This document shows, in pieces, positions 11,505-22,305 of a stretch of 64,000 nucleotides of DNA. Numbering within the stretch: position 1 is the first letter of the stretch; each line of letters begins with the position of its first letter. The DNA is from Corynespora cassiicola (taxonomy: Eukaryota > Ascomycota > Dothideomycetes > Pleosporales > Corynesporascaceae). A model generated the notes under the pieces. The model saw only the letters and a program-made list of their open reading frames with translations. It was not told where the DNA came from and did no database searches. The position numbers and the translations under genes were made by a program. Location: contig JAEUWY010000001.1 of assembly GCA_022059125.1 (NCBI GenBank), positions 1,364,001-1,428,000 of the forward strand, given 5' to 3'.

Positions 11505-11756
11505 TCATGTAATCGAAAATTCAAAACTTACCTCTTCAGGTGTCAACTGGTTGATAGGAACGATGGCCGCAGGACATTCACAGGGGAGCTTGAATGTTGG
11601 CGTTGGTTCCTTGTGCGGGTTTTTATGCCCTGAAGTTATATTCGGCTCTGGTAGGAGGTCTGTCTCTGCTGGTGCTTCGGTGACTTCAGGCTCGGCATAT
11701 GGAAACGGGTTGGCAGCGACAGCCACGAATACAAGGAAGAACAACGGAATGTGCAT
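11505..11756 (-). CDS. Putative small secreted protein (83 aa, possibly spliced at its 3' end)
   Basis: The ATG at 11756 starts a clear signal peptide (HIPLFFLVFVAVA, cleavage probably near residue 15-16). A Pro/Glu/Thr-rich mature part follows with one CEC cysteine pair and an N-glycosylation site (NIT). The last codons run straight into GTAAGT at 11531, a good splice donor, so the true C-terminus may lie in a further exon. An acceptor at the ACAG near 11327 would give an almost immediate stop. The unspliced reading ends at 11505. No family is recognised. It lies about 1.7 kb from the UstYa-type gene, so membership in that locus is possible but unproven. Confidence 0.5.
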   Translation of the reverse strand: MHIPLFFLVFVAVAANPFPYAEPEVTEAPAETDLLPEPNITSGHKNPHKEPTPTFKLPCECPAAIVPINQLTPEEVSFEFSIT

Positions 11757-13495
11757 CGTGGGCAAATATCACTATGAAGAATTAGCTAACGTGTCGATAG
11801 AAGCACGTAGGATCGACTGAACATTACCTGAGCAAGTATCGCTCGACTGGCAATTATTTGAGAAGAAGTCGAATGAGGAGACAGCCAGGTGCAAAAATCG
11901 CGCGTGCGGACATCGAGAACTATCTATATCCTGTCGTGCATGTCGAGTCACTAAAAGATGCATATTACAGTCCAATCGGATGGTTGAGCCGCCATTCTCG
12001 GCGATTGTTCACTATTGATTCTGCCGGCAAGCCTTGGGCCAGGCACCGTCCAAGAAGTCTGCGAGACTAAAGTATTGGTATGCGCGTCTTACCTGCGCGC
12101 GTTCATATATAAATACAGAAGGCCGTCTAGAGCGCGGAAGACCCCTGTCGCAACCGAATGCCCGGGTAAAGAGCTTCTGCCACAACAGGCAATGAACTGC
12201 ACTCTGCGGTAAATTTATTGGCGGAAGAGCAGCGTGGAAACCACCGTCCAGCAGATGAGGAAAAGTGCACATGTAGGTAGTGATAAACCCGAGACACGTC
12301 TAATGAAGCCCAGGATGGCGAATGCCGTCGTTGGCTTGGGAGTCGTGCACCAAGCTTAAGAATCCGAGCTCTCCGCTTCGATGTTGGGATCTAGTCGTTG
12401 TCGTACAGCATATTGCTTTTGATGCCATTTCGTAAGTTCGCCGAGCAAATTGTGATGGCTCGCGACAATCGTGGCCTTGAAGAACGAGGGTTGGCTCCCG
12501 AGAGACATGACAGCAACAAGAACATGCCAATAATCAACGCCAATGAAGCCCTACACACCACTGCATTCAAGTCGGTAGATATCAATTCAGAAAATTGGGC
12601 ATAGCTCCAATTTACTGCTTCTCACCACGCATTTCTGCAAATTCGTAGGCGATTTTCGATCGTGTTTCCGGACTAAATGTTGGCCATGATTGGTGTCTAG
12701 ATATAACCAGCATACGGACCGTCGATGACGATCGATGCAGCAAACTCTTAGCTCTGCGCAGCTTCATTCGCCTTCCTTAGGCCACCTCAGGCATCTCAGC
12801 TCACCACCTTTATCGAACAGCATCCGTCCACGCCTAGAACAAATCTGTGACAAACAGGCACCCACCTCAAAAAACCCCAAGAGCACGCGAAACCTCCCAC
12901 AATAGCCCTCGACAACACGAAAGCGAGAGTTAAATCCCGATGCACAGCCCACATCCGCCTCCCCTTCCCAAGCCATCGGTCACAGAAACACCCGGCAGAT
13001 CGTCGAAAAAGGGAAACTTAGCAAATGCTGGACTATAACCCACCGTCAAAACATTAAGCCCTCTTTTATTTGTTCAGTGCCGTGCGAGAAATGTGGAGTT
13101 GGGACCATGTGCTCGGATCGTGCGTGTTCCGCTGATCAGCGCTGATCAGTGAAACGGGGTGCCAAGAGGAGTTCAAAACAGTCAAGAGAGGCAAAGCCTC
13201 TTGGAAGCCAGGCACCTTGAAGTCGGAAAGAAATGTCTTCATGGCCCAAGACGGATAACTCGGGTTGTGTGGGTGATTTGGAAATGGCGGGAGATGTGGA
13301 GAAGTGGCATGTGAGCCGTGACGGTCGGATGGGTACGGAAGGGCAGTAACCGGAGACATCATGGCAAGAGAGAAGAGGCATGTCGATGCTGAGACAAGTT
13401 ATTCATGTGTGTATTTCGGTATTATCCAAAAGGGTATTCATCAGTGCTAGAGCTCTCCAAAACAAATGCGTCGCTAATAGTCCTCCCTCCCAAAA
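11757..13495. other. Gap: no supported gene
   Basis: 1.7 kb between the small secreted protein gene and the UstYa-type gene. Only short open frames occur. One minus-strand frame near 12391-12585 has a hydrophobic stretch but no ATG in front of it. GCTGATCAGC palindromic sequence occurs around 13132-13148. I see no RNA gene. Confidence 0.4.
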
Positions 13496-14424
13496 CTAGA
13501 CATCGGCATCGGGCATGGCGTTATCATTCGCCCATTGCTTGATCTTATCAAAGTTCCTGCACATGTGATGTGATTCATAGTCGGGCCATGGGCCGTCCTT
13601 CCCTGGGACAGTGTGGAAGGTGAAGACATTGATGTCGGAGAGACACATCAGGTTCATCCTCAAGATCTCGATGCAATGATCTGCACTAGTCAGCCTGGTC
13701 TAATTCTCAGTCACATATAGAGTAATGGAACTTACCGAGATGCGCGCGAACCTTTTCAGGCTTATCGTTTGTGTCCGACCACCATATTTTGGGATAGTAG
13801 TCAGGATAGGTAGACATCCGAAGTAGATTCAAACAGTGAAGTTGATGGAAGACCTCGAGGCCGACGCGGTAACCTGTCTCTCCCGTCTTGGGATCCGTGA
13901 CTTTGAGAGAGTCCTCAGGCTTCTGCAGCTTGGGGAAGTCTTTCATCGAAACCATTTGATCTGGGACTGGGGTCTATGTTAGCTTCGCAAAGGCCAGACG
14001 TTCTTGGGGAACGCACGGTATGCAACATCCATCCAGGCGTTCTCGACATCGTCAGTGATGCCGACATACTTGGACGAATTCAAAGGGTTTGGCAATTCAA
14101 ATTTCACATGCTCGTACTCGACAACGTTCATGGCAGGTGCTGTTGTCCGTCAGCTATTGTTGGTCTTCCAAAGCCGTTTCTGTTCTTACAAAAGACCTCA
14201 AACTCGTTCATCAAAGCGGCGGCCGAGTAGGATGATTTTGAGTTTTGCGCAACGATGGCGCATACCATCGTCAGGATGGATATCATAAAGATGAAAAGAT
14301 TGAACAGCGTCAGATAATACATCCGCCTCTTTGATTGATACTCTCTGACATATTGACTGTTAAGAAAGGCTGTTGTCTCGTACTCGCTACGCGAGCTGGA
14401 GTCGTCGGTGTCGTACTTTTCCAT
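13496..14424 (-). CDS. UstYa/DUF3328-type oxidase-like membrane protein (four exons)
   Basis: Exons 14190-14424, 14017-14139, 13736-13966 and 13496-13680 join through introns of 50, 50 and 55 bp and give 257 aa. A charged cytosolic N-terminus precedes a transmembrane helix at about 35-59. The family signature SPAxxxVEY follows at 79-87. The two HxxHC motifs that define UstYa-like proteins are HQLHC (160-164) and HLDHC (195-199); the second spans the last splice junction. UstYa-type proteins act in ustiloxin-like RiPP and other natural-product pathways, installing oxidative cyclisation or related changes. The third exon has tandem acceptors six bases apart (13967 or 13961), both in frame. The gene diverges from the repeat-peptide precursor gene 1.25 kb away. 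Confidence 0.9.
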
Positions 14425-15677
14425 GGTTGATAGCTATTGCAAGATCTGGAAAAATGAAATGCTGACAATTATGAAGGTAGAATCGAGTATTAGGGTATGA
14501 ACAGAAAGATTCGACCTGCGATAGGAGATGGGAAAAGAAGCGGCGCTCTGCGCTGGTGATTGGAAATGAGGAGGCTCAGGCAATAGTCTAGAAGAATGCC
14601 TTGGATGCGAATGTCCCTCAGAGCTATGATCACACGTCTCAGGCCCCGCTTCCGTTGAAGAGATGAAGGAATTCACGATGCGAAAAGAACTGTTGCAGAC
14701 CAGCGTCAGGCCGCGGTTAATACCCGGCTCGATACGATGGAAGGGGCAAGGTTACTGCCAACATTGTGGCTTTGCATGTCAAGGAAGGCATCACCAGCCG
14801 CCAGACAAGCATTTTCGAAACGGGAGCGGAGGATCAGACATTGTGATGTGGTTGGTGGATTGGAGCGTTTGCGTTTGAAATGTGCGCTAGACGATGTCTT
14901 GATTCTCTTGGCCCTTCACCATTGTTTCGTCTTGGCGATCTAATGGGCAGGGATAGGGCCAGGGTCGAAAACACCACTTGACACTCTGGTGGCACCTTTG
15001 TTCGTGAAGACTTCCTCTCCACGCGAAAAACTACCACTTGCTGGGCAGCGTCCCCAAATTCTGGGACAGCGGCATTATACTGGTATGTGCGCTCCACCAA
15101 TGGACGACTCCTATGCTGGCCAAGCATTGTTTCACGAACTTTTCACCCTCCCGAAAACTTCCACATACTGGATCCTTTACGGCCATAGCATCCATGCTGA
15201 GCCCTGTACGTAGACATATCGCTCTTTTCCGCGGGTGGGACTTTGACGAAAGCGACGTGGTTCCGCTTTTACCGTGTAGCGGCAGGGTTCACCCAATCTT
15301 TTTGCTCGCTTTGTGGATTACGGAATCTGCGATTGATGCCGCTGGCTACATCCATCCGCAACCACACGAGACGCCGTCTGTCCAGGAGTCAAGGCCGCTC
15401 AGCCCGTAGATGCCATTGTGCCTTCACGCTCCGCGTCAATGCGAGTCCGTGTCTCAGGAGCCAAGGCGTCAGTTATGGAGAAGGACTAGTGCTCCGCTAT
15501 CCATGGAAATGGTTCAATATAAAGGGTCAAACTGTTCCATCAGGTTGTTATGACAGGCGTGCACCGTTCTCAAATCTTCTCAACCTTCTCATTCACACTC
15601 ACTCCTTTCGCAGTGGCCGGTCCAACTGTCTTTGTCAATAATCCACTCACCTATTTCCGCTCCTTTCTATTTTCAAC
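14425..15677. promoter_or_regulatory. Divergent region between UstYa-type gene and peptide precursor
   Basis: 1.25 kb without a supported gene lies between two divergent starts. On the precursor side a TATAAA box is at 15518-15523, 155 bp before the ATG. A pyrimidine-rich stretch follows at about 15567-15612, typical of strong fungal core promoters. No binding site for a pathway regulator could be named. Confidence 0.5.
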
Positions 15678-16569
15678 ATGAAGATTACCGGACTTGCACT
15701 TTTGGCGCTTGGCGCCTCAGCCACAGCCTATGTGGTCACTGATAAGCCTATGGAGAATGCCATCGAGGCACGCCATCCGGTAAGCAGTCCATGAACCAGT
15801 CAACCTGTTTGATACTAACCTCTTATAGGGAAGCGGCCCTGCGTTGGCTAACCATGCCATAAACGCCCTCCGTGCTCGGGATCCCCATCATAAGGGCAAG
15901 GGCAAGGGAGGTGCTGGTGGTGCTGGTGGTGCCGGTGGCCTTGCCAGTCTTCTTGGTGGCAACAAGCGTGAGGCCGACCCCGAGCCTGCTCCTCACCACA
16001 AAGGCAAGGGCAAGGGAGGCGCTGGAGGAGCCGGAGGTCTCGCAGCACTCCTCGGCAACAACCGCCGTGAAGCTGTTCCTGAGCCTGCCCCCCACCACAA
16101 GGGCAAAGGCAAGGGTGGTGCTGGAGGTGCTGGAGGCCTAGCGTCTCTTCTCGGTGGAAATAACAAGCGCGAGGCCGACCCCGAGCCTGCTCCTCACCAC
16201 AAAGGCAAGGGCAAGGGAGGCGCTGGAGGAGCTGGAGGAGCCGGAGGTCTCGCAGCACTCCTCGGCAACAACCGCCGTGAAGCTGTTCCTGAGCCAGCTC
16301 CTCACCACAAGGGCAAGGGCAAGGGAGGAGCCGGAGGAGCCGGAGGTCTCGCAGCACTTCTTGGTAACAACCGCCGTGAAGCTGTGCCAGAACCAGCTCC
16401 TCACCACAAAGGCAAGGGCAAGGGAGGAGCTGGTGGTGCCGGTGGACTCGCCTCCTTGCTCGGCGGCAACAACAAGAGGGATGCCATGCCAGCTCCCCAC
16501 CACAAGGGCAAGGGCAAGGGTGGTGCTGGTGGTGCTGGTGGCCTTGCCAGCCTCCTTGGTGGAAACTAG
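15678..16569 (+). CDS. Secreted Kex2-processed repeat peptide precursor (KEP/RiPP-like)
   Basis: Exons 15678-15779 and 15829-16569 (49-bp intron GTAAGC...TTATAG) give 280 aa. A signal peptide (MKITGLALLALGASATA) is followed by a short pro-region and then seven copies of a peptide starting HHKGKGKGGAGGAGG and ending LASLLGGNN or LAALLGNN. Copies 1-6 end in KR or RR, the Kex2 recognition pair. The spacers between a dibasic site and the next HH are EADPEPAP, EAVPEPAP or DAMPAP. Copies 1 and 4 have an extra AGG triplet. The mature peptides would be cationic, glycine-rich and lack Tyr, Trp and Cys. This architecture matches kexin-processed repeat precursors such as alpha-type pheromones and dikaritins, but the peptide resembles no pheromone I know. 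Function is unknown; antimicrobial or metal-binding action is a guess. Confidence 0.88.
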
Positions 16570-16623
16570 CGCGATGCCATGCCCGAGCCTCACCACAAGG
16601 GCAAGGGAAAGAGGGGCAACTAA
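15841..16623 (+). repeat. Coding tandem repeat of about 85-95 bp in the peptide precursor
   Basis: Seven full units plus a partial eighth encode the peptide copies. Two unit types occur: an S-type (LASLLGG, ending KR) and an A-type (LAALLGNN, ending RR), in the order S A S A A S S. The partial eighth unit lies beyond the TAG stop at 16567 and runs in frame to TAA at 16621. Confidence 0.9.
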
Positions 16624-18606
16624 ACGCATACCGACCAAGATACTCCACGGAACGAACTCGACGACGATCGGTGCCCATCCGGAATGGACGCTAATAAATA
16701 CTGCTACTATTTTTCTTTGCTTTGGATGGTTATTCCTCCCCAGCCCCTGTATATAAAGCACGACTATGTCAATATGAATTAAAAATGAAAACCAATAGAT
16801 GTTTGAACATCAATAACTTTTTCTTACTATTTTCCGTGTCTATTAAGAGGGATATTACAACTTGATGGCTTTCATTTTCCATTTTGGGGACCAAGTCGGA
16901 AGGCGGCAAATACACTGTTTCGCCTCGAACGCCGTGCGCTGGAACGGTTTCGTATATTGCCAAGGTACATTAAAATGTGCTTTGGGGCGACATATTCTGT
17001 TGACTCCCAATCTTTGGCATGCGATGCATTCGGGTTGACAGCGGCTGCCTGCACAGTACATTGGTACGAGTGAGCGTAAGCGGCAAGGTAACGCTGCGAT
17101 TCATATGCCTGTACACTCTACTACATACAAGTAGCTCGTGGTATATGTTGGGGCTAGTCCAATTTAGGATTAATACAGCTATGTCCTACCTATGGCTCGC
17201 TGCCGCTCTGAATGGCGCATCCGGGGCATTCTACACCGTTCCAAGCAGCTATTACACAATTTACGCAACGAAAAGTTCTATAGCTCTCTAAATTACATAT
17301 CATACACCGTTTTTAAAAGCATCAGAAGTTCCCCAAGGCTCGAATTGTTCCTCAACGCCACCAGAAACATCAGGATAATTTTCTGTGTAACCTCAACCGC
17401 CGCCAACACTTCTGTTTAGAACAAGCCAGCCAACTCATATACAGGCTGCCTGCTGTCATTCACGCAAATCATCCCCAGAATACGTCTTGAGTTATCTACA
17501 TTCCATGAAGACTAAGAAAAATAGATTGGGTTTCGTTGCATTCCAATATTGTGGCTGTGGCGATGTTTGTCTGGTCAATGGTTTCAACCAGGGGCATCAA
17601 CCACTATGTCTTGCAGTGCCAATCTGGCTAAGTTTCCTGTAGCAAATGACTCAAATTTTCCCGATATAAAGCCCATTTTGTGGCGGTGAGTCACAGTCAA
17701 ATTACATCGTGTTGCTTCTTCGATTGTTATAATAGTAGCTTAGTGTCAGGGCGTTAGTTGGAGGGACGGTTTCGAGTTGAAAAAAGAACGTGCTTGAGAA
17801 AGAGAAAATGAGCTCACTGTTTCTTTTTAAAATGTTCTATATTTTGATGTTCAAGCATCTGGTATCAGCTCTCGTTGCATTCCAAGGCCTTTTGTGACTA
17901 TAGATATAGTTTAGATGTAAGATCTGCATGTATCTCGGCAGAGTTCATTGCCCCGCAACGAAGAAACGTGACGCTTCGAGAAGACTAAAATTTGAATTTA
18001 AGACAATTGCAACACCTGTCAAAGGATTCATAGACTATTTGGCTCATATTCTTGAAAAACTCATGGGATTACTCATACGCTTTCCTTCATTCTACAAGCC
18101 GCTGACTCTTTAGCCTCGGCCAGGAAATAATAGAAATATACATTAATCCACCTTTATTCTTCGAAGTCCAAATTAATAAAAGAAAGAGCTTCATTCATTT
18201 GGTCCCTTTGAAGCGCTAAGACCTGAAATGTTGCCTATAAAACAACCAGCACCTAGAATCATAACAAAGCAATTTGATGATATTGTCTCCTAAACCCGGG
18301 TTATTCAACAAATGCCACAGACTGATTCTGTCATTTGCTGACCATCTGTGACTTTAGACTCCCTGGAAGGCAAATTGGCTGCCAGTCATAGAGGTTGAGT
18401 ATCAATAATGGTTTGTGTTGAGAGTGACTCCAAAGAATAGTCACCAAATTAACTCATGAGACAATATATAAAGCAGCTCTCTACGTTTTGATCTCCTTAT
18501 TTCTTCTCAGCAACTAGAGCTTCCAAAAACTTTGTACTCACCTATTCAACATCATATCTTACATCTTAGCTCCCACCCTTCACAGCTATTGAATCTAATT
18601 TGGACA
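16624..18606. other. AT-rich gene-poor gap
   Basis: 2 kb with no convincing gene. A 68-codon Cys-rich minus frame (16855-17061) and a basic plus frame (17928-18113) lack signal peptide, splice or family support. A TATATAAA box at 18465-18472 belongs to the small gene that follows. No repeats of any length were seen. Confidence 0.4.
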
Positions 18607-19153
18607 ATGTCCAGCATCAGTACAGCCTTTCACTGTCAGGAGGTAATCGACCTTAGAGAATCTGATAGTTAGTGTTTGATTTCCGTTCGTCATTTGTACC
18701 TGTCTCACACATCAGTACAGTATTTAGCGGAGAAAACCATCTAGAGGCTTGCGAAGCTGTTGTAAAATTTTGTGTCAGCACAATGAAGAACACCTATTAC
18801 ACTGCTCAAACCGACCGCCTTACTATTGTACAGAAGTACGATGACGACGATCCTATAGGACTTTTTTTCAAAAGTACAACAAATCCGGTGACATTCAAGT
18901 TTTTTCAAATGAAAAAACCTCTTGATGAACTTGAAAAGCTCGGCGTTGGTTATGCTATGAGGCTAAGATTTAACAATGAGGAAGTGATTATCTTCTTTGC
19001 CAAAGGTATGCTTGAAAAAAATCGCATTGATCTCTAGAACGTTCGTTGAAGAGCCTAATCATCTATACAGCTTTGTATCAAGAAAGGAAACTATCATGGG
19101 GACCACACCATGATTGGGACAAGGAGTCTAAGAAGATAATCAAGAAGACTTAG
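18607..19153 (+). CDS. Orphan small protein, 142 aa (three exons)
   Basis: Exons 18607-18667, 18721-19005 and 19071-19153 are joined by introns of 53 bp (GTTAGT...TACAG) and 65 bp (GTATGC, branch-like CCTAATC, ATACAG). All junctions keep frame, and the last exon is clean to a TAG after a Lys-rich tail. A TATA box lies 135 bp upstream. The protein is mixed alpha/beta in character with an acidic patch (KYDDDDP) and no signal peptide or membrane helix. I recognise no family. The splicing logic and promoter support it being real even though it lies in an AT-rich, gene-poor zone. Confidence 0.6.
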
Positions 19154-20086
19154 TCCGCAGCCAAAAAAGTAGCCAAAAAGGGGCCAAAACCCCCCTCGAA
19201 CACTATGTCTCTAAACAGCTACACTGTCATTACCCATATTTTTCGTTATTAGTTTGGCTTATTGGTTTTCAGTTCCATGCACCTTTTGAATTTTTGCTGT
19301 TTTTTTCGTTTCTTAGTTTGGCCTGTTGATTGTTATTTTTATGTACTTTTCCATTTTTTGCTTCATTTCCTTGTGGTATCCAATGTATCTGAATAGACTT
19401 GTATTCCACCCCTCCTTTCTGTCCGTGTGAAGCTTGACACCACAGTGAAAATGGTCTTCACGTCCTTGCAAACCAAACAAGAAGCAGCATGCGCTCAGCC
19501 CACCTGAGCACTATTTCGCCATGTCTCACGTCTGATCGGAATTTTCTTGCACTGCCCTCTCGAGGGAGAAAGCACGCCACAGCTATAGAACACAGATCTA
19601 AGTAGTCTCCGATTGAGGTTTTCTTGTCCTTCCCTCTTGAGAGAGGAAGCACGCCACAGCTACAGAACACAAATCCAGTCCATAAAAGGACGGCCCATGC
19701 CCTGAAAAAAGAATATGTCCCACGCCCATTTCTCTTCAAAGACTTTAGCCCTACTCCTCCATGTCCCACTGTCATGCATCTCCGAGGACTTCAACACCAC
19801 CTCACCACGCCCCACACTCACATATCTCCCACGACTCCGACACTAGTCAACCAAAAGCGAACACATAATTCCGCAAAGGAAGTATATTGCTATACAAAGC
19901 TCGTAGTACAACCCTCCCCTCAGGTATATCACACTCCTCACCCTCCCACGACAACACATCTCCACAAATTCATCTAAGACATCAAACTCCACCCAATGCG
20001 GTCTTTCACTCGCTTTGCTAACCAAAACAGCCACAAGATAAGCCCGCTAGATGGATAATTTTTTGCTCTCTCCCACCTCCAAGAGC
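19154..20086. other. Gap with an imperfect direct repeat
   Basis: No gene is supported. Two copies of a roughly 40-bp sequence around AGCACGCCACAGCTA...GAACACA lie at about 19559-19602 and 19636-19679. The right part is pyrimidine-rich on the plus strand and is the 3' flank of the CAP gene. Confidence 0.45.
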
Positions 20087-21917
20087 TTAACCGGCATGCT
20101 CCACAATCTCACTGACCAACTGGCCATTCTTGATATACGTCCTGATCTGCTCAGGGACGGGGTTCTCCTTGTAATCATCCTCGGTGGGCACGTTGATGTT
20201 TATGCTCGTGCACTTGCTGGAGAAGATCTCAGTGTTGAGCGAGTCCTTGGACAGGTAGACGGTGGCGCCATCGACCTGGTCCAGCAGAACGGTGGGGAGG
20301 GTGCCGAGGACCTGGAGAGCGAAATTGGGGCATTTGATAACGTCAACAGAGCTGACTAACGAATCGATGATGAGCGAAGTACGCGAAGAGTTATCCATGG
20401 AAATGGCATTGGCCTTGCCGTTGATGCGGATCGTTGTGTTCTTGCATCTCGAAATGAGGATCGAGTGGTTGATCTCGGCATCGATCTCGACGATGTCGCC
20501 CTGGCTGTCAAAGTTCTCAACGATCCACTTGTTTCCGTCGAGCTCTTTCTTCGGGGGCTTCTTTGTCCGCATGCTCTCGGGCTTCGGCTTCTTGCCCGGG
20601 GGTGCTGGACTCTTGCTCCGCAGGGATCCAGAGCTATCGCTGCGGGTGGGGACTGGTGCGCTTGTGCGCAGCGAGGGGTTCTTGTGTGTCATTTGACTGG
20701 CGTCAACCTTCTTCAGTCCCTTGGTAACGGCCTCTCCGCGGTTCAGCTCGTCAAAAACGGCATTCATATCAGGAGCAGGCTTCTTCGCAGCGGGGGCGGG
20801 ACCTGGTGGTGGCGGTGGTCCTGGCGGCGGCGGCGGGCCAGGAGGCGGGGGCACACCTCCAGGCGGTGGAGGGGGTGGAGGGGGAATGTTGGAGGTGGGT
20901 GCTCCGGAAGCACCGTTCTTGACCTGCTGGGAGGCTTCTTTTGCGTCAATTCCGTCACGGTTCCACGCAACAGCAGTGGTGTGATGCTTCTTTGCGTACT
21001 CAGACAGTGCCTTGAAGAGCTTATAGTAGGCCTGAACCCACTCGACGTTTGTCTTGTCGGGCCTGTGAATGTCAGCTTCACTGATGCTAGATGTGGCGGT
21101 CATTGTCCATGTGGCACGTACTTATCCCTGAATTCCTTGAGCACCTTGTTTCCGAATATCTGAGCACCCCCAAACAGCTCAGAGATGTACTCGTGGGGCT
21201 TGGGGCTGCCCTCGACCGTCACCCAACCCAGTGCGCCCACGCCGTCGGCGACCATGGTCAGGGGGTCCCTCAGTGCGGCCTCGCGGTTGCCTTGGCGGAC
21301 CTCGTCAACCCTCTCCATGGCAGCCTGGAGGTCCTTGAGGATCTCCATGCATGTCGAGATGTCGGGTTTCTTCGCCTTGGTAGACACGAGCAGGAACTGC
21401 CTCTGCGCTGTGAAGGCCTGCTGCACAGCTTTTGCCTGTCTCAAGTCAGACAAGGTTTTCCCAATCCGGCGCATTGCGATTCGTCATACCTGGCCTTCAA
21501 TTACGGGACCCAGCTTGCCGCTCAGGTCCATCCAGGTCTTGAGCTCGGTGTTAAGGAGATCGTCGAAGGCCTGGATGGAAGGCGGTAGGCTCTCGACGGC
21601 CTTGGGGGTAGGGGAGCTATCGGCGACGGCGGCGGCGGAGCTGGGAGCAGTGGCGGGGGCGCCATTGGCGGCGGTGACGTCGAAGCCGACGGAAGAGGAG
21701 GCAATGTCCTCGAGTCTCGATGTGGCGGCCTCGAGCCTGCGGATAGCCGTCGTCAGCGTGCTGCCATGGGCCGAAACAGGGCCCTGACGGGTGAAGGTGG
21801 GCTGATGGGACAAGGGCATGGTCGCGCAGGGAGGCAACGGCCATGGTGGAGTGGTGTGCGAGATGGAACGTACCGCTTTATAAGAGTGGTCAGGTTATTC
21901 ATGTTGTTCTGAGCCAT
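20087..21917 (-). CDS. SRV2: Adenylyl cyclase-associated protein (CAP/Srv2)
   Basis: Four exons on the minus strand (21874-21917, 21490-21736, 21122-21435, 20087-21062; introns of 137, 54 and 59 bp) give 526 aa, the usual CAP size. The N-terminus MAQNNMNNLTTLIKR and the following LEAATSRLEDIA are the CAP/oligomerisation signature. The helical folded domain extends to about residue 230. A proline-rich region at about 261-290 would bind profilin or SH3 domains, followed by a WH2-like basic region. The C-terminal beta-helix CARP domain (about 363-526) exchanges nucleotide on G-actin. CAP recycles cofilin-bound actin and links Ras-cAMP signalling with the cytoskeleton. It diverges from the MAK32-like gene across 388 bp. 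Confidence 0.96.
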
Positions 21918-22305
21918 TCTGGCGGGGCAGCTGCTCTACGCAGGGAAGCCTGGAGCGGCAGGACAGCTGGAGGAGCTCGGGGGAGGGGGGGCTGATGGCG
22001 GGCGGCTGCAGGCAGTGCGCCGCGAGGAGGCCTTCTGGAAAGACGCAGCGGTAGGGATGGCAGGCGGCGGCAGGGCGGAGCAGCGCAGGGCAGAACGACA
22101 GTGCACAGCGCAGCAGTGGAGAAGGGATGGGTGTTCGATGCTGCAGCTCACTCAAGACGATACATGTTGTCCCGACGCCGGGGCCCCTGCGCGAGGGTGC
22201 ACTAGCCGCATGCCTTGGCGCCGCCTCGAACCCCCCAGCAAGCGCCTATCACTTCGCCATATCCCACACTTCTGTTCCTCCGACCTTCTAGAAGACGCGC
22301 CCGCC
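21918..22305. promoter_or_regulatory. Divergent region between CAP and MAK32-like genes
   Basis: GC-rich 388-bp spacer between two starts facing away from each other; it must hold both promoters. No specific element could be named with confidence. Confidence 0.4.

Noticed and set aside
12391..12585. Minus frame with signal-peptide-like hydrophobic stretch
   Set aside because: There is no ATG before the hydrophobic stretch, and no upstream exon could be found.
15844..16761. Long frames on both strands across the peptide repeat
   Set aside because: They are mirror frames of the tandem repeat; only the plus frame with signal peptide and Kex2 sites makes sense.
16855..17061. 68-codon Cys-rich minus frame, possible small secreted protein
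   Set aside because: It starts with ATG but has no signal peptide, and no promoter or splice support; an alternative overlapping frame is equally open.
16796..17862. Possible inverted repeat pair (AGATGTTTGAACATCAA type) bounding an AT-rich segment
   Set aside because: The similarity covers about 18 bp with mismatches and is partly self-complementary; no target duplication is present.
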